Shown: positions 1-7,835 of the stretch, in pieces
Layout of the letters: each line of letters starts with the position of its first letter
Position numbering within the stretch: the stretch's first letter is position 1
Origin: an uncultured Sphingomonas sp.
GTDB lineage: Bacteria > Pseudomonadota > Alphaproteobacteria > Sphingomonadales > Sphingomonadaceae
NCBI GenBank assembly: GCA_913775975.1
Contig: CAJYLQ010000056.1
Coordinates: 1 to 33,531 of the forward strand
DNA length: 33,531 bases
Reading direction: 5' to 3'
Program-made: the position numbers and the translations under genes
Notes under the pieces: generated by a model
The model's database searches: none
Told to the model about the DNA's origin: nothing
The model's input: the letters and a program-made list of their open reading frames with translations, nothing else

Positions 1-496
1 GCGGCGTCAGGCCGACATGGCCGACCACGGGGATGCCGCGCTCCGTCAGAAAGCGGACGGTGGGGGCCATCGCCTCGCCGCCTTCCAGCTTGACCGCCGC
101 CGCACCGGTTTCCTTGAGCAGCCAGGCGGCATTCTCGAACGCCTTTTCGGGCGAGGCCTCGTAGCTGCCGAACGGCATGTCGATGACAACGATCGCATGG
201 TAGCTGCCGCGCACCACTGCCGCGCCGTGCGCCGCCATCATCTGGAGCGTGACCGGCACCGTCGAGGGCAGGCCATAAACCACCTGCCCCAGACTGTCGC
301 CGACCAGCAGCATGTCGCAATGCGGATCGAGCAGCTGCGCGGTGCGGACGGTATAGGCGGTCAGCATCACCACCGGCTCCGCCGTGACGCCATCCGCCTT
401 GCGCGCGCGGATCGCGGGGACGGTCAGGCGCTTCAGCGGCGCGGGCGTGGGGTTGGCGCGGCTGGTCGCGGTGTCGATCGTGTAGGTCGTGGACAT
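1..496 (-). CDS. panB: 3-methyl-2-oxobutanoate hydroxymethyltransferase, 5' part (runs off left edge)
   Basis: PanB transfers a hydroxymethyl group from 5,10-methylene-tetrahydrofolate to 2-oxoisovalerate, giving ketopantoate, the first committed step of pantothenate and CoA synthesis in the cytoplasm. Only the first ~165 residues are present; the family is usually ~260-290. Starting at the ATG whose complement lies at 494-496, the frame begins MSTTYTID and shows the family signature in order: LLVGDSLG (metal ligand D67), [10 protein letters not shown] (D106), AVKLEGG (K136, E138) and VVGHVGLTP at the edge. These are the Mg2+ and ketoacid contacts of the TIM barrel. The ~25-residue N-terminal extension before the core looks ordinary. 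The frame was read directly from the minus strand. The gene is preceded by a 240-base gap with three GTTGAGAC repeats. The identification is firm; the 3' end is outside the window. Confidence 0.95.
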   Translation of the reverse strand, partial: MSTTYTIDTATSRANPTPAPLKRLTVPAIRARKADGVTAEPVVMLTAYTVRTAQLLDPHCDMLLVGDSLGQVVYGLPSTVPVTLQMMAAHGAAVVRGSYHAIVVIDMPFGSYEASPEKAFENAAWLLKETGAAAVKLEGGEAMAPTVRFLTERGIPVVGHVGLTP

Positions 497-576
497 GCGC
501 GCGGGTTCTAGCGACTGCCGGCCGTGTCGGCCAGCGTGGTCAAAGGTCTGAAATTCCGTCCGGTGCCGCCGCGAAC

Positions 577-626
577 GTTGAGACTGTTGAGACATGTGAC
601 CGGTTTCGCCGCCCCAATGTTGAGAC
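577..626. repeat. Three GTTGAGAC direct repeats upstream of panB
   Basis: GTTGAGAC occurs at 577-584, 586-593 and 619-626 (GTCTCAAC on the panB strand). The first two are 9 bases apart start to start, the third 33 bases further on. They lie 80-130 bases upstream of the panB start, inside the 240-base gap 497-736, which holds no convincing gene. They could be a protein-binding array or a short-sequence repeat; the sequence does not decide. Confidence 0.5.
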
Positions 627-736
627 TCCGGGGCAAGACACATATCGGGGAAGGCGGACCGGCGATTCATCCCCGCGACGATGCCATGGACTGCGGCGTG
701 TAGGACAGCGCGCCGCCCCGTCAGAAGGCCTCCCCG

Positions 737-1081
737 TCAGAACAGCGCGGCGTACCGTTCCGGCTTGAACCCCGCCTCCAGCCGGTCGCCATCGACCAGC
801 ATCGGCCGTTTTATCATGGAGGGCTGCGCGAGCATCAGCGCGATCGCCCGATCCGCATCCAGCCCGGCCTTCTCCGCGTCGGGCAGCTTGCGAAAGGTGG
901 TCCCGGCCCGGTTCAGCACCGCCTCCCACCCCAGCCGGTCGACCCAGCCGCGCAAGGTGTCCGCGTCGATCCCCGCTTTCTTGTAATCATGGAACGCGTA
1001 GCCGACGCCGCGCTGATCCAGCCATGTCCGGGCCTTCTTCACGGTGTCGCAATTGGGGATGCCGTATATCGTCGCCGTCAT
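737..1081 (-). CDS. ArsC/Spx/YffB-family thioredoxin-fold protein
   Basis: A 114-residue protein of the ArsC/Spx/YffB superfamily. The N-terminus MTATIYGIPNCDTVKKARTW carries the single redox-type cysteine (C11) in the NCDTVKKA context typical of the YffB-like branch, where the vicinal second cysteine of thioredoxins is absent. KRPMLVDGDRLEAGFKPE near the C-terminus is the conserved RP-loop that places an arginine near the active site. Members are often named arsenate reductase, but the YffB branch has not generally been shown to reduce arsenate, and no ars genes are nearby, so a glutathione-dependent thiol role is as likely. The ATG at 1081 was chosen because family homology starts there, although the frame is open upstream to 1165. 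It is codirectional with panB and the TSUP gene but separated from each by more than 120 bases. Confidence 0.88.
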   Translation of the reverse strand: MTATIYGIPNCDTVKKARTWLDQRGVGYAFHDYKKAGIDADTLRGWVDRLGWEAVLNRAGTTFRKLPDAEKAGLDADRAIALMLAQPSMIKRPMLVDGDRLEAGFKPERYAALF

Positions 1082-1204
1082 CGTCGTTCTCGCAGGGCTG
1101 AAACGCCTTCGATAGCGACAAATGACCGCAAAGGCAGTCCACCCGTCACGGCGCGCCGCCGTCACGTGCGCGACCGGCGCCTCGGCGTTGCCGCCGACCT
1201 GCGT

Positions 1205-2275
1205 TCACGGACCTTGGCGACCGATGGCACCGTGGCGCGGCGTGCCTTGCGGGGTGATCTCTACCTGCCGCACGGTGCCACCGCTGCGCCGATAGACCTC
1301 GTAATAAGGCCCTTCCCCGCGAACCTCCTCGATCATGAGGATCGGCCCCGCTGCGGCGATCGTCGGCAATACGGCGCGGACCGCCGGCGGCAGGTCGGTG
1401 GCCGCGACCACGCGTTCGACGACCAGCGCCCCACTCTCCTCGCGCTCGATGGCGACGCGACGCATGCCACCCCAGTATAGCTGGATCTCGCGCTCGTCGC
1501 CCGGCGCGACATAGGCTACCCAGGCCTGGTGGATCGCCATGATCTTGCCGCCCGACAGGCTGAACATCGCAACGCCGGACGCGACCATGGCGAACAGCCC
1601 GATACGCCGGAACACGCTTTCCCGCATCAGCGACAGCACGGGCCGTGACGCTAGCGACGCCAGCACCGCCGCGACCGCGACCAGCCCGCCAGCGACCAGG
1701 GCCGAGCGCGGCAGCAGCCCGAACCCGGCGTATAGCGCGATCTTGAGGAGGTGCAGCAGCACCTCGTTGGTCGCGCGTGTGGCGACGATCTCGTTTTTGG
1801 TCAGCCCCATACGGTAATAGCCGCGGTTGAAGATGACCCCGACGGCACCCGTGAACCCCGACAGCAATCCCGCCGCGACGCCCAGCCACGGCAGGCGGCG
1901 GAGCGGTAGCGATGGCCCTGCCTCCGATGGCGGGTGAGGGCGCACCAGCGCGGGCAGGTTGAGCAGCAGGAAACAGCCGAGCAGGAACTCGACATACACC
2001 GCATCGAAGCGTGTCAGCAGCCATGCCCCGACTGCCGCGGCCGGCAGCGCCGTGGGCACGAAGCACCTCACGACGTCCCAGCGAACATGCTGCCGGAACA
2101 GCCAGATACGGGAGATGGAGCTGGTCGCCGTGCCGATCGAGAGCGCACCGGGGATGGACGCGACCGGCAGGACCAGTCGCAGCAGCGGTACGAGGACCAG
2201 CCCGGCTCCGCCGCCCGCCACCGCACTGACGACGAAGGCGAGAAACGCGGCGATAAAGATCAGGGCGACGACCAT
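1205..2275 (-). CDS. TSUP (TauE/SafE) family permease with C-terminal PepSY-like domain
   Basis: A 356-residue membrane protein. Residues 1-250 hold about eight hydrophobic segments in two halves, with the glycine-rich AVAGGGAGLVLVPLL near the N-terminus and LSGFTGAVGVIFNRGYY at the start of the second half, both characteristic of the TauE/SafE anion exporter family (sulfite, sulfoacetate and other sulfur or organic anions). The family normally ends near residue 250. Here about 95 further soluble residues follow (262-356) with the pattern PPAVRAVLP...IEEV...YYEVYRR...VRQVEI...G, which resembles a PepSY/BLIP-like fold. That comparison is inference from pattern. The ATG at 2275 is favoured because hydrophobic sequence begins immediately; the frame is open upstream and no clear Shine-Dalgarno sequence is seen. 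The substrate is unknown. The gene is divergent from the DUF4892-like gene. Confidence 0.82.
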   Translation of the reverse strand: MVVALIFIAAFLAFVVSAVAGGGAGLVLVPLLRLVLPVASIPGALSIGTATSSISRIWLFRQHVRWDVVRCFVPTALPAAAVGAWLLTRFDAVYVEFLLGCFLLLNLPALVRPHPPSEAGPSLPLRRLPWLGVAAGLLSGFTGAVGVIFNRGYYRMGLTKNEIVATRATNEVLLHLLKIALYAGFGLLPRSALVAGGLVAVAAVLASLASRPVLSLMRESVFRRIGLFAMVASGVAMFSLSGGKIMAIHQAWVAYVAPGDEREIQLYWGGMRRVAIEREESGALVVERVVAATDLPPAVRAVLPTIAAAGPILMIEEVRGEGPYYEVYRRSGGTVRQVEITPQGTPRHGAIGRQGP

Positions 2276-2310
2276 CGGGACGCCATAGCGGCCGGCGCGG
2301 GTTGCGCCCA

Positions 2311-2343
2311 CGGCGATCGATCGCCGCTGTCCGGACGATCGAT
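2311..2343. promoter_or_regulatory. Palindrome in the divergent TSUP / DUF4892-like intergenic region
   Basis: CGGCGATCGATCGCCG at 2311-2326 is a perfect 16-base palindrome. Its inner ATCGATCG (2316-2323) is matched again by CGATCGAT at 2336-2343. It lies about 36 bases upstream of the TSUP start, in the 210-base gap 2276-2485. A second feature of the gap is the direct repeat GGCATTCCC at 2406-2414 and 2424-2432, nearer the divergent gene. CGATCG strings are common in such genomes, so chance is a real possibility. Confidence 0.35.
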
Positions 2344-2485
2344 GACCCTGCCTGAGGTTCGACCATCCGTCTTGGGGCGGCGGTGTGGCGGCCGTCCGGA
2401 TGAGGGGCATTCCCCGCCCGCTTGGCATTCCCGACGCCATCGGCCATCACGCCCCCTATCCACGCCGAAGTCCTGGAGATTGCCG

Positions 2486-3016
2486 ATGCGTCACCTGCTG
2501 TCCGCCCTGCCGCTCGCGGCGATGATGGTCGCCGCCATGCCCGTCGTGGCGCAGGATCGCGACGGCGAGGATCACCCCGCCCTCGCCCGCTATCCCGGAT
2601 CCAGCATCACCGGCTATCGCGCGCCATCGCTCGACGAGATCGTGATGCCGACCGGCCCGATCGCGAAGGAGGATGCCGAAACCAACCGCCGGACGCTGAC
2701 CGGCAAGGTCACGCACATCGACTACCAGATCTCGCCCGCCACCGCGCCGCTCCAGATCGAGCGCTATTTCGCTGGTCAGCTGGCGGCGAACAAGTTCGAG
2801 ACCGTCTATTCCTGCGTCGGCCCCGCCTGCGGCCACGACATGAGTGCGCTGATCCTGAATTCGGGCAAGGTCGCGCCAACGGGACTGGCGGACGGCCTGT
2901 TCAACGATCGCAACCGGGTGATCGTCGCGCGACGGGGGGCGCTCTGGGTGCTGCTGCACATCGCGGAGGGGCCGGATCGGTCGGTCGTCTATGCGGCGGT
3001 CGTCGAGGCGGAATAG
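2486..3016 (+). CDS. Secreted DUF4892-like protein
   Basis: A 176-residue exported protein of unknown function. The N-terminus has a short basic region, a hydrophobic core and a signal peptidase I site after PVVA (cleavage near residue 22, before QDRD). The mature part has a DHPALARYPGSSITGY element, LTGKVTHIDYQIS, IERYFAGQLAANKFE and a cysteine pair in SCVGPACG (C110, C115), an order that recalls DUF4892 domains, some of which precede OmpA domains. No OmpA domain is present here. The ATG at 2486 has GGAG at 2475-2478 at good spacing; the same frame is open far upstream but without signal-peptide character. It is probably periplasmic, with a disulphide possible between the two cysteines. The family assignment is from remembered pattern and is moderate. 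Confidence 0.65.
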   Translation: MRHLLSALPLAAMMVAAMPVVAQDRDGEDHPALARYPGSSITGYRAPSLDEIVMPTGPIAKEDAETNRRTLTGKVTHIDYQISPATAPLQIERYFAGQLAANKFETVYSCVGPACGHDMSALILNSGKVAPTGLADGLFNDRNRVIVARRGALWVLLHIAEGPDRSVVYAAVVEAE

Positions 3017-3126
3017 TCGGGGCAATCTCCGGGGCGGGCGGTCATGTGACACGTCAGGCTTCGCTTGATCCACGATAATTCTGAGAGGGGAACACGCCCG
3101 TTTCGGCGCGAAGCCGCAGTTCGGGG

Positions 3127-3591
3127 ATGACGAACCGTCCCGATCCTGTACACTTCGCGCGCATGACCGAGATGTTGGGGGACATTCGCCGGATCATCTA
3201 CACGAGCAAGGCGCGATACCTGCCCGATGCGGAGGTGGAGGCGCTGTACCGCGTGTCGATCGATCGCAACCGCCGCGAGGGGGTGACGGGGCTGCTGCTG
3301 TATGACGGCGCACGATTCCTGCAGGCGATCGAGGGGCAGGACGCGGTGGTGCGGGCGACCATGTCCCGCATCCTGCGCGATTCCCGGCACCAGCATGTCC
3401 ACCTGACCTTCCACGCCCCCGTGGCCGCGCGCGCCTTTGCCGGATGGTCGATGGCCCAGACGGGCGCACGCCCCCATCTGCGCGCACCCGCCTTCCTGAT
3501 GGCGGTGAAGACCGAGGTGGAGGGGCTGGCCGATGTGCAGTTGCAGGCGCTGTTCATCGGCTTTGCGAAGCTGGCGACGACCCGGGCGTGA
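3127..3591 (+). CDS. Short BLUF-domain blue-light sensor
   Basis: A 154-residue protein made almost entirely of one BLUF (FAD-binding blue-light) domain. The photocycle residues are visible: Y25 in RRIIYTS, N48 in DRNRREGVTG, Q66 in RFLQAIEG, and the semi-conserved W107/M109 in GWSMA. No output domain (EAL, GGDEF or cyclase) is attached, so it belongs to the stand-alone PixD/BlrB-like class that acts through partner proteins or oligomer changes. About 45 C-terminal residues (AFLMAVKTEV to the end) would form the helical cap. The start at 3127 follows GGGG of ttcgggg; a later ATG at codon 13 would also leave the domain intact. Neighbouring genes give no hint of the partner. Confidence 0.93.
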   Translation: MTNRPDPVHFARMTEMLGDIRRIIYTSKARYLPDAEVEALYRVSIDRNRREGVTGLLLYDGARFLQAIEGQDAVVRATMSRILRDSRHQHVHLTFHAPVAARAFAGWSMAQTGARPHLRAPAFLMAVKTEVEGLADVQLQALFIGFAKLATTRA

Positions 3592-3669
3592 TCCCGGCCA
3601 TCGTCCCGCTCGTCGCGGATCGGGCGATCAGCATTGGTGCAAAGCCGCCCGGCGGTGTTTAGATAGGGC

Positions 3670-5748
3670 ATGGCCCACCCCTTCTTTTCGCTTCATCGCC
3701 AGCGCATGATCCGCGTCGCGGCGGCGACCCCGCCCGCCAGCGTCGGGGACGTTCCCGCCAATGCGGAGCGTACGATCGCGCTGGCAAGGGACGCGGACGC
3801 GCGCGGGTGCGACCTGGTGGTTTTCCCGGAACTGAACCTGACCAGCTACGCGATCGACGACCTGCACCTGCAATCGGCGCAGCAGGCGGCGACGCTGGCG
3901 GGAATCGCGGCGGTCGCGGCCGCCTCCGCCGGGCTGAAGCCGTTGCTGCTGGTCGGCGCGGCGATCCTGCGCGCCGGGCGCCTCTACAATTGCGCGGTGG
4001 CGGTCCATCGCGGCCGGGTGCTGGGCGTCGTGCCCAAGACCTATCTGCCCAACTATCGCGAATATTACGAGAAGCGCTGGTTCGCGAGCGGTGGCGGGCT
4101 GACCGGCCTCGCCATCGATCTGGGGCCGGCGGGCGGACCGGTGCCGTTCGGCGTCGACCTGATCTTCGCGGCGGACGACCTGCCCTTCTTCACCGTCCAT
4201 GCGGAGATCTGCGAGGATTACTGGGCGCCCACCCCGCCCTCCACCGCCGGCGCGCTGGCGGGAGCGCTGGTGTGCTGCAACCTGTCGGCCAGCAACATCG
4301 TGATCGGCAAGGCGCGGGAGCGGGCGATGCTGGCGGCGGCGCAATCGGCGCGCGGCGTGTGCGCCTATGTCTATTCCGCCGCCGGGATCGGGGAGAGCAC
4401 GACCGACCTCGCCTGGGACGGACAGGGCTTCGTCTATGAACTGGGCGAGTTGCTGGTCCAGTCGGAACGGTTCGCGCGGGGTCCGCAGCTGGCGGTGGCG
4501 GATGTCGATGCCGAGCGACTGCTGCAGGAGCGGTCGCGCTTCGGCACGTTCAACGATGCCGCGCGCGAGGCGGGGCATCCCGAAACCGCGTTCCGCCGCA
4601 TCGGCTTCACGCATGGCGAGGATATGACCGACGCCGACGATCGCGGCGGGCTGGAACGCGCGATCCGCCGCTTCCCCTTCGTTCCCAACGACCCCGACAA
4701 GCGCGACGCCGAATGTTACGAGGCGTTCAACATCCAGGTTGAGGGGCTGGCCAAGCGGCTGGAGGCGGCCCACGCCAGGACGCTGGTGATCGGCGTGTCG
4801 GGCGGGCTCGATTCGACGCATGCGCTGATCGTCGCCGCCAAGGCGATGGACCGGCTGGGCCGGCCGCGCGACGCGATTCTGGGCTTCACCATGCCCGGCT
4901 TCGCGACCGGAGAGGGGACGAAGGCGCATGCCTGGGCGCTGATGCGCGCGCTGGGCATCGCGGCCGAGGAGATCGACATCCGCCCCGCCGCCCGCGTGAT
5001 GCTGGCCGATATGGGCCACCCCTTCGCCGACGGACAGCCCGTATACGACGTGACGTTCGAGAATGTGCAGGCGGGCCTGCGCACCGATTACCTGTTCCGG
5101 CTGGCCAACCAGCGCGGCGGGATCGTGCTGGGCACGGGCGACCTGTCCGAACTGGCGCTGGGCTGGTGCACCTATGGCGTCGGCGACCAGATGAGCCATT
5201 ATGCCGTCAATGCCGGCGTGCCCAAGACGCTGATCCAGTTCCTGATCCGCTGGTGCATCCGCACTGGCCAGTATGACGATGCGACGCATCAGGTGCTGGC
5301 CGGGATCCTGGCGCAGGAGATCAGCCCTGAACTGGTGCCCGCCGACGCCGATACCGGCGCGCTGCAATCGACCGAGGCGATGATCGGCCCCTATGCGCTG
5401 AACGACTTCTTCGCGCATTACGTGCTGCGCCACGGACTGGCGCCGTCGAAGATCGCGTTCCTCGCCTGGCACGCGTGGCGCGACGCGGCGGCGGGGCGCT
5501 GGCCGGCGGATGTTCCGGAAGAGGCGCGGGTCGCCTATGACCTGCCGACGATCCGGCTGTGGCTGGAGCGGTTCTGCACGCGCTTCTTCCAGACGAGCCA
5601 GTTCAAGCGGTCCGCCATCCCCAACGGCCCGAAGGTGTCGAGCGGCGGCGCCGTCTCCCCGCGCGGGGACTGGCGCGCGCCGTCCGACGGCACCGCGCGT
5701 GTCTGGCTGGAGGAGATCGCGCGCACCATGCCGGGGGAGGCGGGATAA
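3670..5748 (+). CDS. nadE: Glutamine-dependent NAD(+) synthetase
   Basis: This enzyme makes NAD+ from deamido-NAD+ with ATP and glutamine (EC 6.3.5.1), the last step of NAD synthesis, in the cytoplasm. At 692 residues it is the usual length for the two-domain form. The N-terminal nitrilase-type glutaminase shows the catalytic triad E54 ([10 protein letters not shown]), K123 ([18 protein letters not shown]) and C181 (EICEDYW). The C-terminal synthetase domain has the PP-loop SGGLDS (377-382) and the conserved [12 protein letters not shown] and [13 protein letters not shown] segments. The first ATG was kept because [17 protein letters not shown] matches the usual start of this group. It stands 122 bases from the inositol module; whether the two are cotranscribed cannot be told. 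All catalytic residues seen are intact. Confidence 0.97.
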   Translation: MAHPFFSLHRQRMIRVAAATPPASVGDVPANAERTIALARDADARGCDLVVFPELNLTSYAIDDLHLQSAQQAATLAGIAAVAAASAGLKPLLLVGAAILRAGRLYNCAVAVHRGRVLGVVPKTYLPNYREYYEKRWFASGGGLTGLAIDLGPAGGPVPFGVDLIFAADDLPFFTVHAEICEDYWAPTPPSTAGALAGALVCCNLSASNIVIGKARERAMLAAAQSARGVCAYVYSAAGIGESTTDLAWDGQGFVYELGELLVQSERFARGPQLAVADVDAERLLQERSRFGTFNDAAREAGHPETAFRRIGFTHGEDMTDADDRGGLERAIRRFPFVPNDPDKRDAECYEAFNIQVEGLAKRLEAAHARTLVIGVSGGLDSTHALIVAAKAMDRLGRPRDAILGFTMPGFATGEGTKAHAWALMRALGIAAEEIDIRPAARVMLADMGHPFADGQPVYDVTFENVQAGLRTDYLFRLANQRGGIVLGTGDLSELALGWCTYGVGDQMSHYAVNAGVPKTLIQFLIRWCIRTGQYDDATHQVLAGILAQEISPELVPADADTGALQSTEAMIGPYALNDFFAHYVLRHGLAPSKIAFLAWHAWRDAAAGRWPADVPEEARVAYDLPTIRLWLERFCTRFFQTSQFKRSAIPNGPKVSSGGAVSPRGDWRAPSDGTARVWLEEIARTMPGEAG

Positions 5749-5870
5749 CGGGCGCGGCGGGCTAATCGCCTGCTTCTCCCTGCCCCGCCGGATCGGCTGG
5801 CCGCAACCTGACGGATGCGTCATCCAATCTGCTTGAAATGAAGCCCGGAGGCGCGCATTGTGACCGCCTG

Positions 5871-6731
5871 ATGACAACGCCTCCTCCGGATGGATCGCGC
5901 GATCGCCGGATCGAGGATCCTTCCAATCTCTGGCTGATCCACCCGTTGGGGCGATGGCTGCTGCCGTTCGCGCTGCGGATGCGCGTGTCCGCCAACATGG
6001 TATCCGTGACGGGGCTGATCGTCGGCGCGGGCGCGGCGCTGGCGTTTTCGCGGTTCGGGCAGCCGGGGTTCGCGTGGCTGGGCCTAGCCCTCGCGATCGG
6101 CTGGCTGGTGCTGGACGGGCTGGACGGCATGGTCGCGCGCGCGACCCGCACGTCGAGCGCGCTCGGCCGGATGCTGGACGGGCTGTGCGACCACGGCGTC
6201 TTCACGCTGATCTATGTCGCGATGGCGCTGCGCATCGGTACGGCGGGCGGCTGGGCGCTGGCGGTCGCGGCGGGGGTCGCCCATGCGCTGCAATCGAGCC
6301 TGTACGAGGGGGAGCGCGCGCGCTTCCACCGCCGGCAGCGCGGCCTCGCCGTAGAGGCGGCACCGCCGCAGCAGGCGGGCGCCCTGGTGCGCGTCTATGA
6401 CCGGGTCGCGGGCCTGCCCGAGCGGCTGGGCGCCGCGTTCGAGGCACGGCTGCGCGTCGCCGCCGATCCGCGGGAGCTTGGCGGTCGCTATGCCGCCGCC
6501 GCCGTCGCGCCGATGCGGCTGCTGGCGCTGCAGACCGCCAACATGCGCGTCCTGGCGATCTTCCTCGCCTGTCTGGCCGCCGATCCCCGCCTGTTCTGGT
6601 GGTTCGAGATCGCGCCGCTTTCCATCGCGCTCGTCGCGGGCCTGATCTGGCACCGCCGCGTCGAGCGTGGCTTCTTTCATTCTGGGCTGCCCGCATCATC
6701 GGGTATCATCGTCAAGGGACACGGACACTAA
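5871..6731 (+). CDS. CDP-alcohol phosphotransferase, probably inositol-linked
   Basis: A 286-residue integral membrane enzyme of the CDP-alcohol phosphatidyltransferase class. The full signature D-x2-D-G-x2-A-R-x8-G-x3-D-x3-D is present (D82, D85, G86, A89, R90, G99, D103, D107), so the metal and CDP site should be active. Several hydrophobic segments surround it and two more lie near the C-terminus. Its stop codon overlaps the start of the inositol-3-phosphate synthase gene by one base (TAATG), and a nucleotidyltransferase follows. The likely reaction is therefore transfer of phosphoinositol, either from CDP-inositol to an alcohol or lipid (as in di-myo-inositol phosphate synthesis) or of inositol phosphate onto CDP-diacylglycerol. 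The substrate is inferred from context only. The start is uncertain: an in-frame ATG at 5838 is also possible. Confidence 0.85.
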   Translation: MTTPPPDGSRDRRIEDPSNLWLIHPLGRWLLPFALRMRVSANMVSVTGLIVGAGAALAFSRFGQPGFAWLGLALAIGWLVLDGLDGMVARATRTSSALGRMLDGLCDHGVFTLIYVAMALRIGTAGGWALAVAAGVAHALQSSLYEGERARFHRRQRGLAVEAAPPQQAGALVRVYDRVAGLPERLGAAFEARLRVAADPRELGGRYAAAAVAPMRLLALQTANMRVLAIFLACLAADPRLFWWFEIAPLSIALVAGLIWHRRVERGFFHSGLPASSGIIVKGHGH

Positions 6732-7822
6732 TGGGCACCATCCGCATCGCCATCGTCGGCATCGGCAATTGCGCGAGCAGCCTCGTACAGGGGCTCGAAT
6801 ATTATCGCGAGGGCGCCAACGACACGGTCGGCCTGATGCACTGGGAGATGGGCGGCTACCGGCCCGCCGACATCAAGGTCGTCGCGGCCTGGGACGTCGA
6901 CAGCCGCAAGGTGGGCCGCGACGTGGCCGAGGCGATCTTCGCCAAGCCGAACTGCACCGCCGTGTTCGCCGCCAACGTGCCCGCGACCGGCACGATCGTG
7001 CGGATGGGCGCGGTGATGGACGGCGTCGCCGATCATATGAGCGATTACAAGGACGAGCGCACCTTCATCGTCGCCAACGACACGCAGCCGACCAAGGCCG
7101 ACGTGGTGGCGGAGCTGAAGGCGTCGGGCGCCGACGTGCTAATGAACTACCTGCCGGTCGGCAGCCAGGAGGCGACCGAGTTCTACGCCGAATGCGCGCT
7201 GGAAGCGGGCGTCGCCTTCGTGAACAACATTCCGGTCTTCATCGCGTCCAACCCCGAATGGGCGGCGCGGTTCGAGGATGCGGGCGTGCCGATCATCGGT
7301 GACGATATCAAGGCGCAGCTGGGCGCGACGATCGTCCACCGCGTGCTGACCGACCTGTTCGCCAAGCGCGGCGTGAAGCTGGACCGGACGTACCAGCTGA
7401 ACACGGGCGGCAACACCGACTTCCTCAACATGTCGAACCACCGCCGCCTGGCATCGAAGAAGGTGTCGAAGACCGAGGCGGTGCAGTCCGTCGCGGCGGA
7501 GCGGCTGGAGGACGACAACGTCCATATCGGCCCCAGCGACTATGTGCCGTGGCAGAACGACAACAAGGTCTGCTTCCTGCGCATGGAGGGCCAGCTGTTC
7601 GGCGGCGTGCCGATGAACCTGGAACTGCGCCTGTCGGTCGAGGATTCGCCCAATTCGGCGGGCGTCGCGATCGACATGATCCGCTGCGCCAAGATCGCGA
7701 AGGATCGCGGGCTGAAGGGCGTGATCGATCCCGCTTCGGCCTATTTCTGCAAGCATCCGCGCACGCAGATGACCGACGATATCGCGCAGACCGAGGTCGA
7801 GCGCTTCATCGCCGCCGCCTGA
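6731..7822 (+). CDS. ino1: Inositol-3-phosphate synthase
   Basis: The enzyme converts glucose-6-phosphate to 1D-myo-inositol 3-phosphate by an NAD+-dependent oxidation, aldol cyclisation and reduction (EC 5.5.1.4) in the cytoplasm. The protein has 363 residues, the size of the short prokaryotic (actinobacterial and archaeal) class. The N-terminal nucleotide-binding stretch IAIVGIGNCASSLVQGLEYY is diagnostic. VPATGT, MNYLPVGSQEA, GDDIKAQLGAT, TYQLNTGGNTDFLNM and the lysine-bearing SKKVSKTEAV are all present. The start overlaps the previous stop (TAATG), implying translational coupling. Inositol synthesis is uncommon in proteobacteria. The pairing with a CDP-alcohol transferase and a cytidylyltransferase-like protein indicates that the product feeds a phosphodiester or lipid headgroup, not just free inositol. 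Confidence 0.95.
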   Translation: MGTIRIAIVGIGNCASSLVQGLEYYREGANDTVGLMHWEMGGYRPADIKVVAAWDVDSRKVGRDVAEAIFAKPNCTAVFAANVPATGTIVRMGAVMDGVADHMSDYKDERTFIVANDTQPTKADVVAELKASGADVLMNYLPVGSQEATEFYAECALEAGVAFVNNIPVFIASNPEWAARFEDAGVPIIGDDIKAQLGATIVHRVLTDLFAKRGVKLDRTYQLNTGGNTDFLNMSNHRRLASKKVSKTEAVQSVAAERLEDDNVHIGPSDYVPWQNDNKVCFLRMEGQLFGGVPMNLELRLSVEDSPNSAGVAIDMIRCAKIAKDRGLKGVIDPASAYFCKHPRTQMTDDIAQTEVERFIAAA

Positions 7823-7835
7823 CGGGACGCGACCG

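Noticed and set aside
737..1081. Arsenic resistance function for the ArsC-like protein
   Set aside because: Single-cysteine YffB-like sequence and no arsR, arsB or acr3 nearby; the name arsenate reductase would overstate what is seen.
3017..3126. GGAAC element (near 3091) as an EcfG/general stress promoter before the BLUF gene
   Set aside because: The required 16-17 base spacing to a GTT -10 element is not met; the only GTT follows after about six bases.
5809..5822. Short inverted repeat TGACG-GATG-CGTCA before the inositol module
   Set aside because: Five-base arms in GC-rich DNA are expected by chance, and it matches no known operator that I can name.
3628..5877. A 749-codon open frame on the minus strand, antisense to nadE
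   Set aside because: Arg/Gly-rich shadow of nadE, whose own catalytic motifs are intact on the plus strand.
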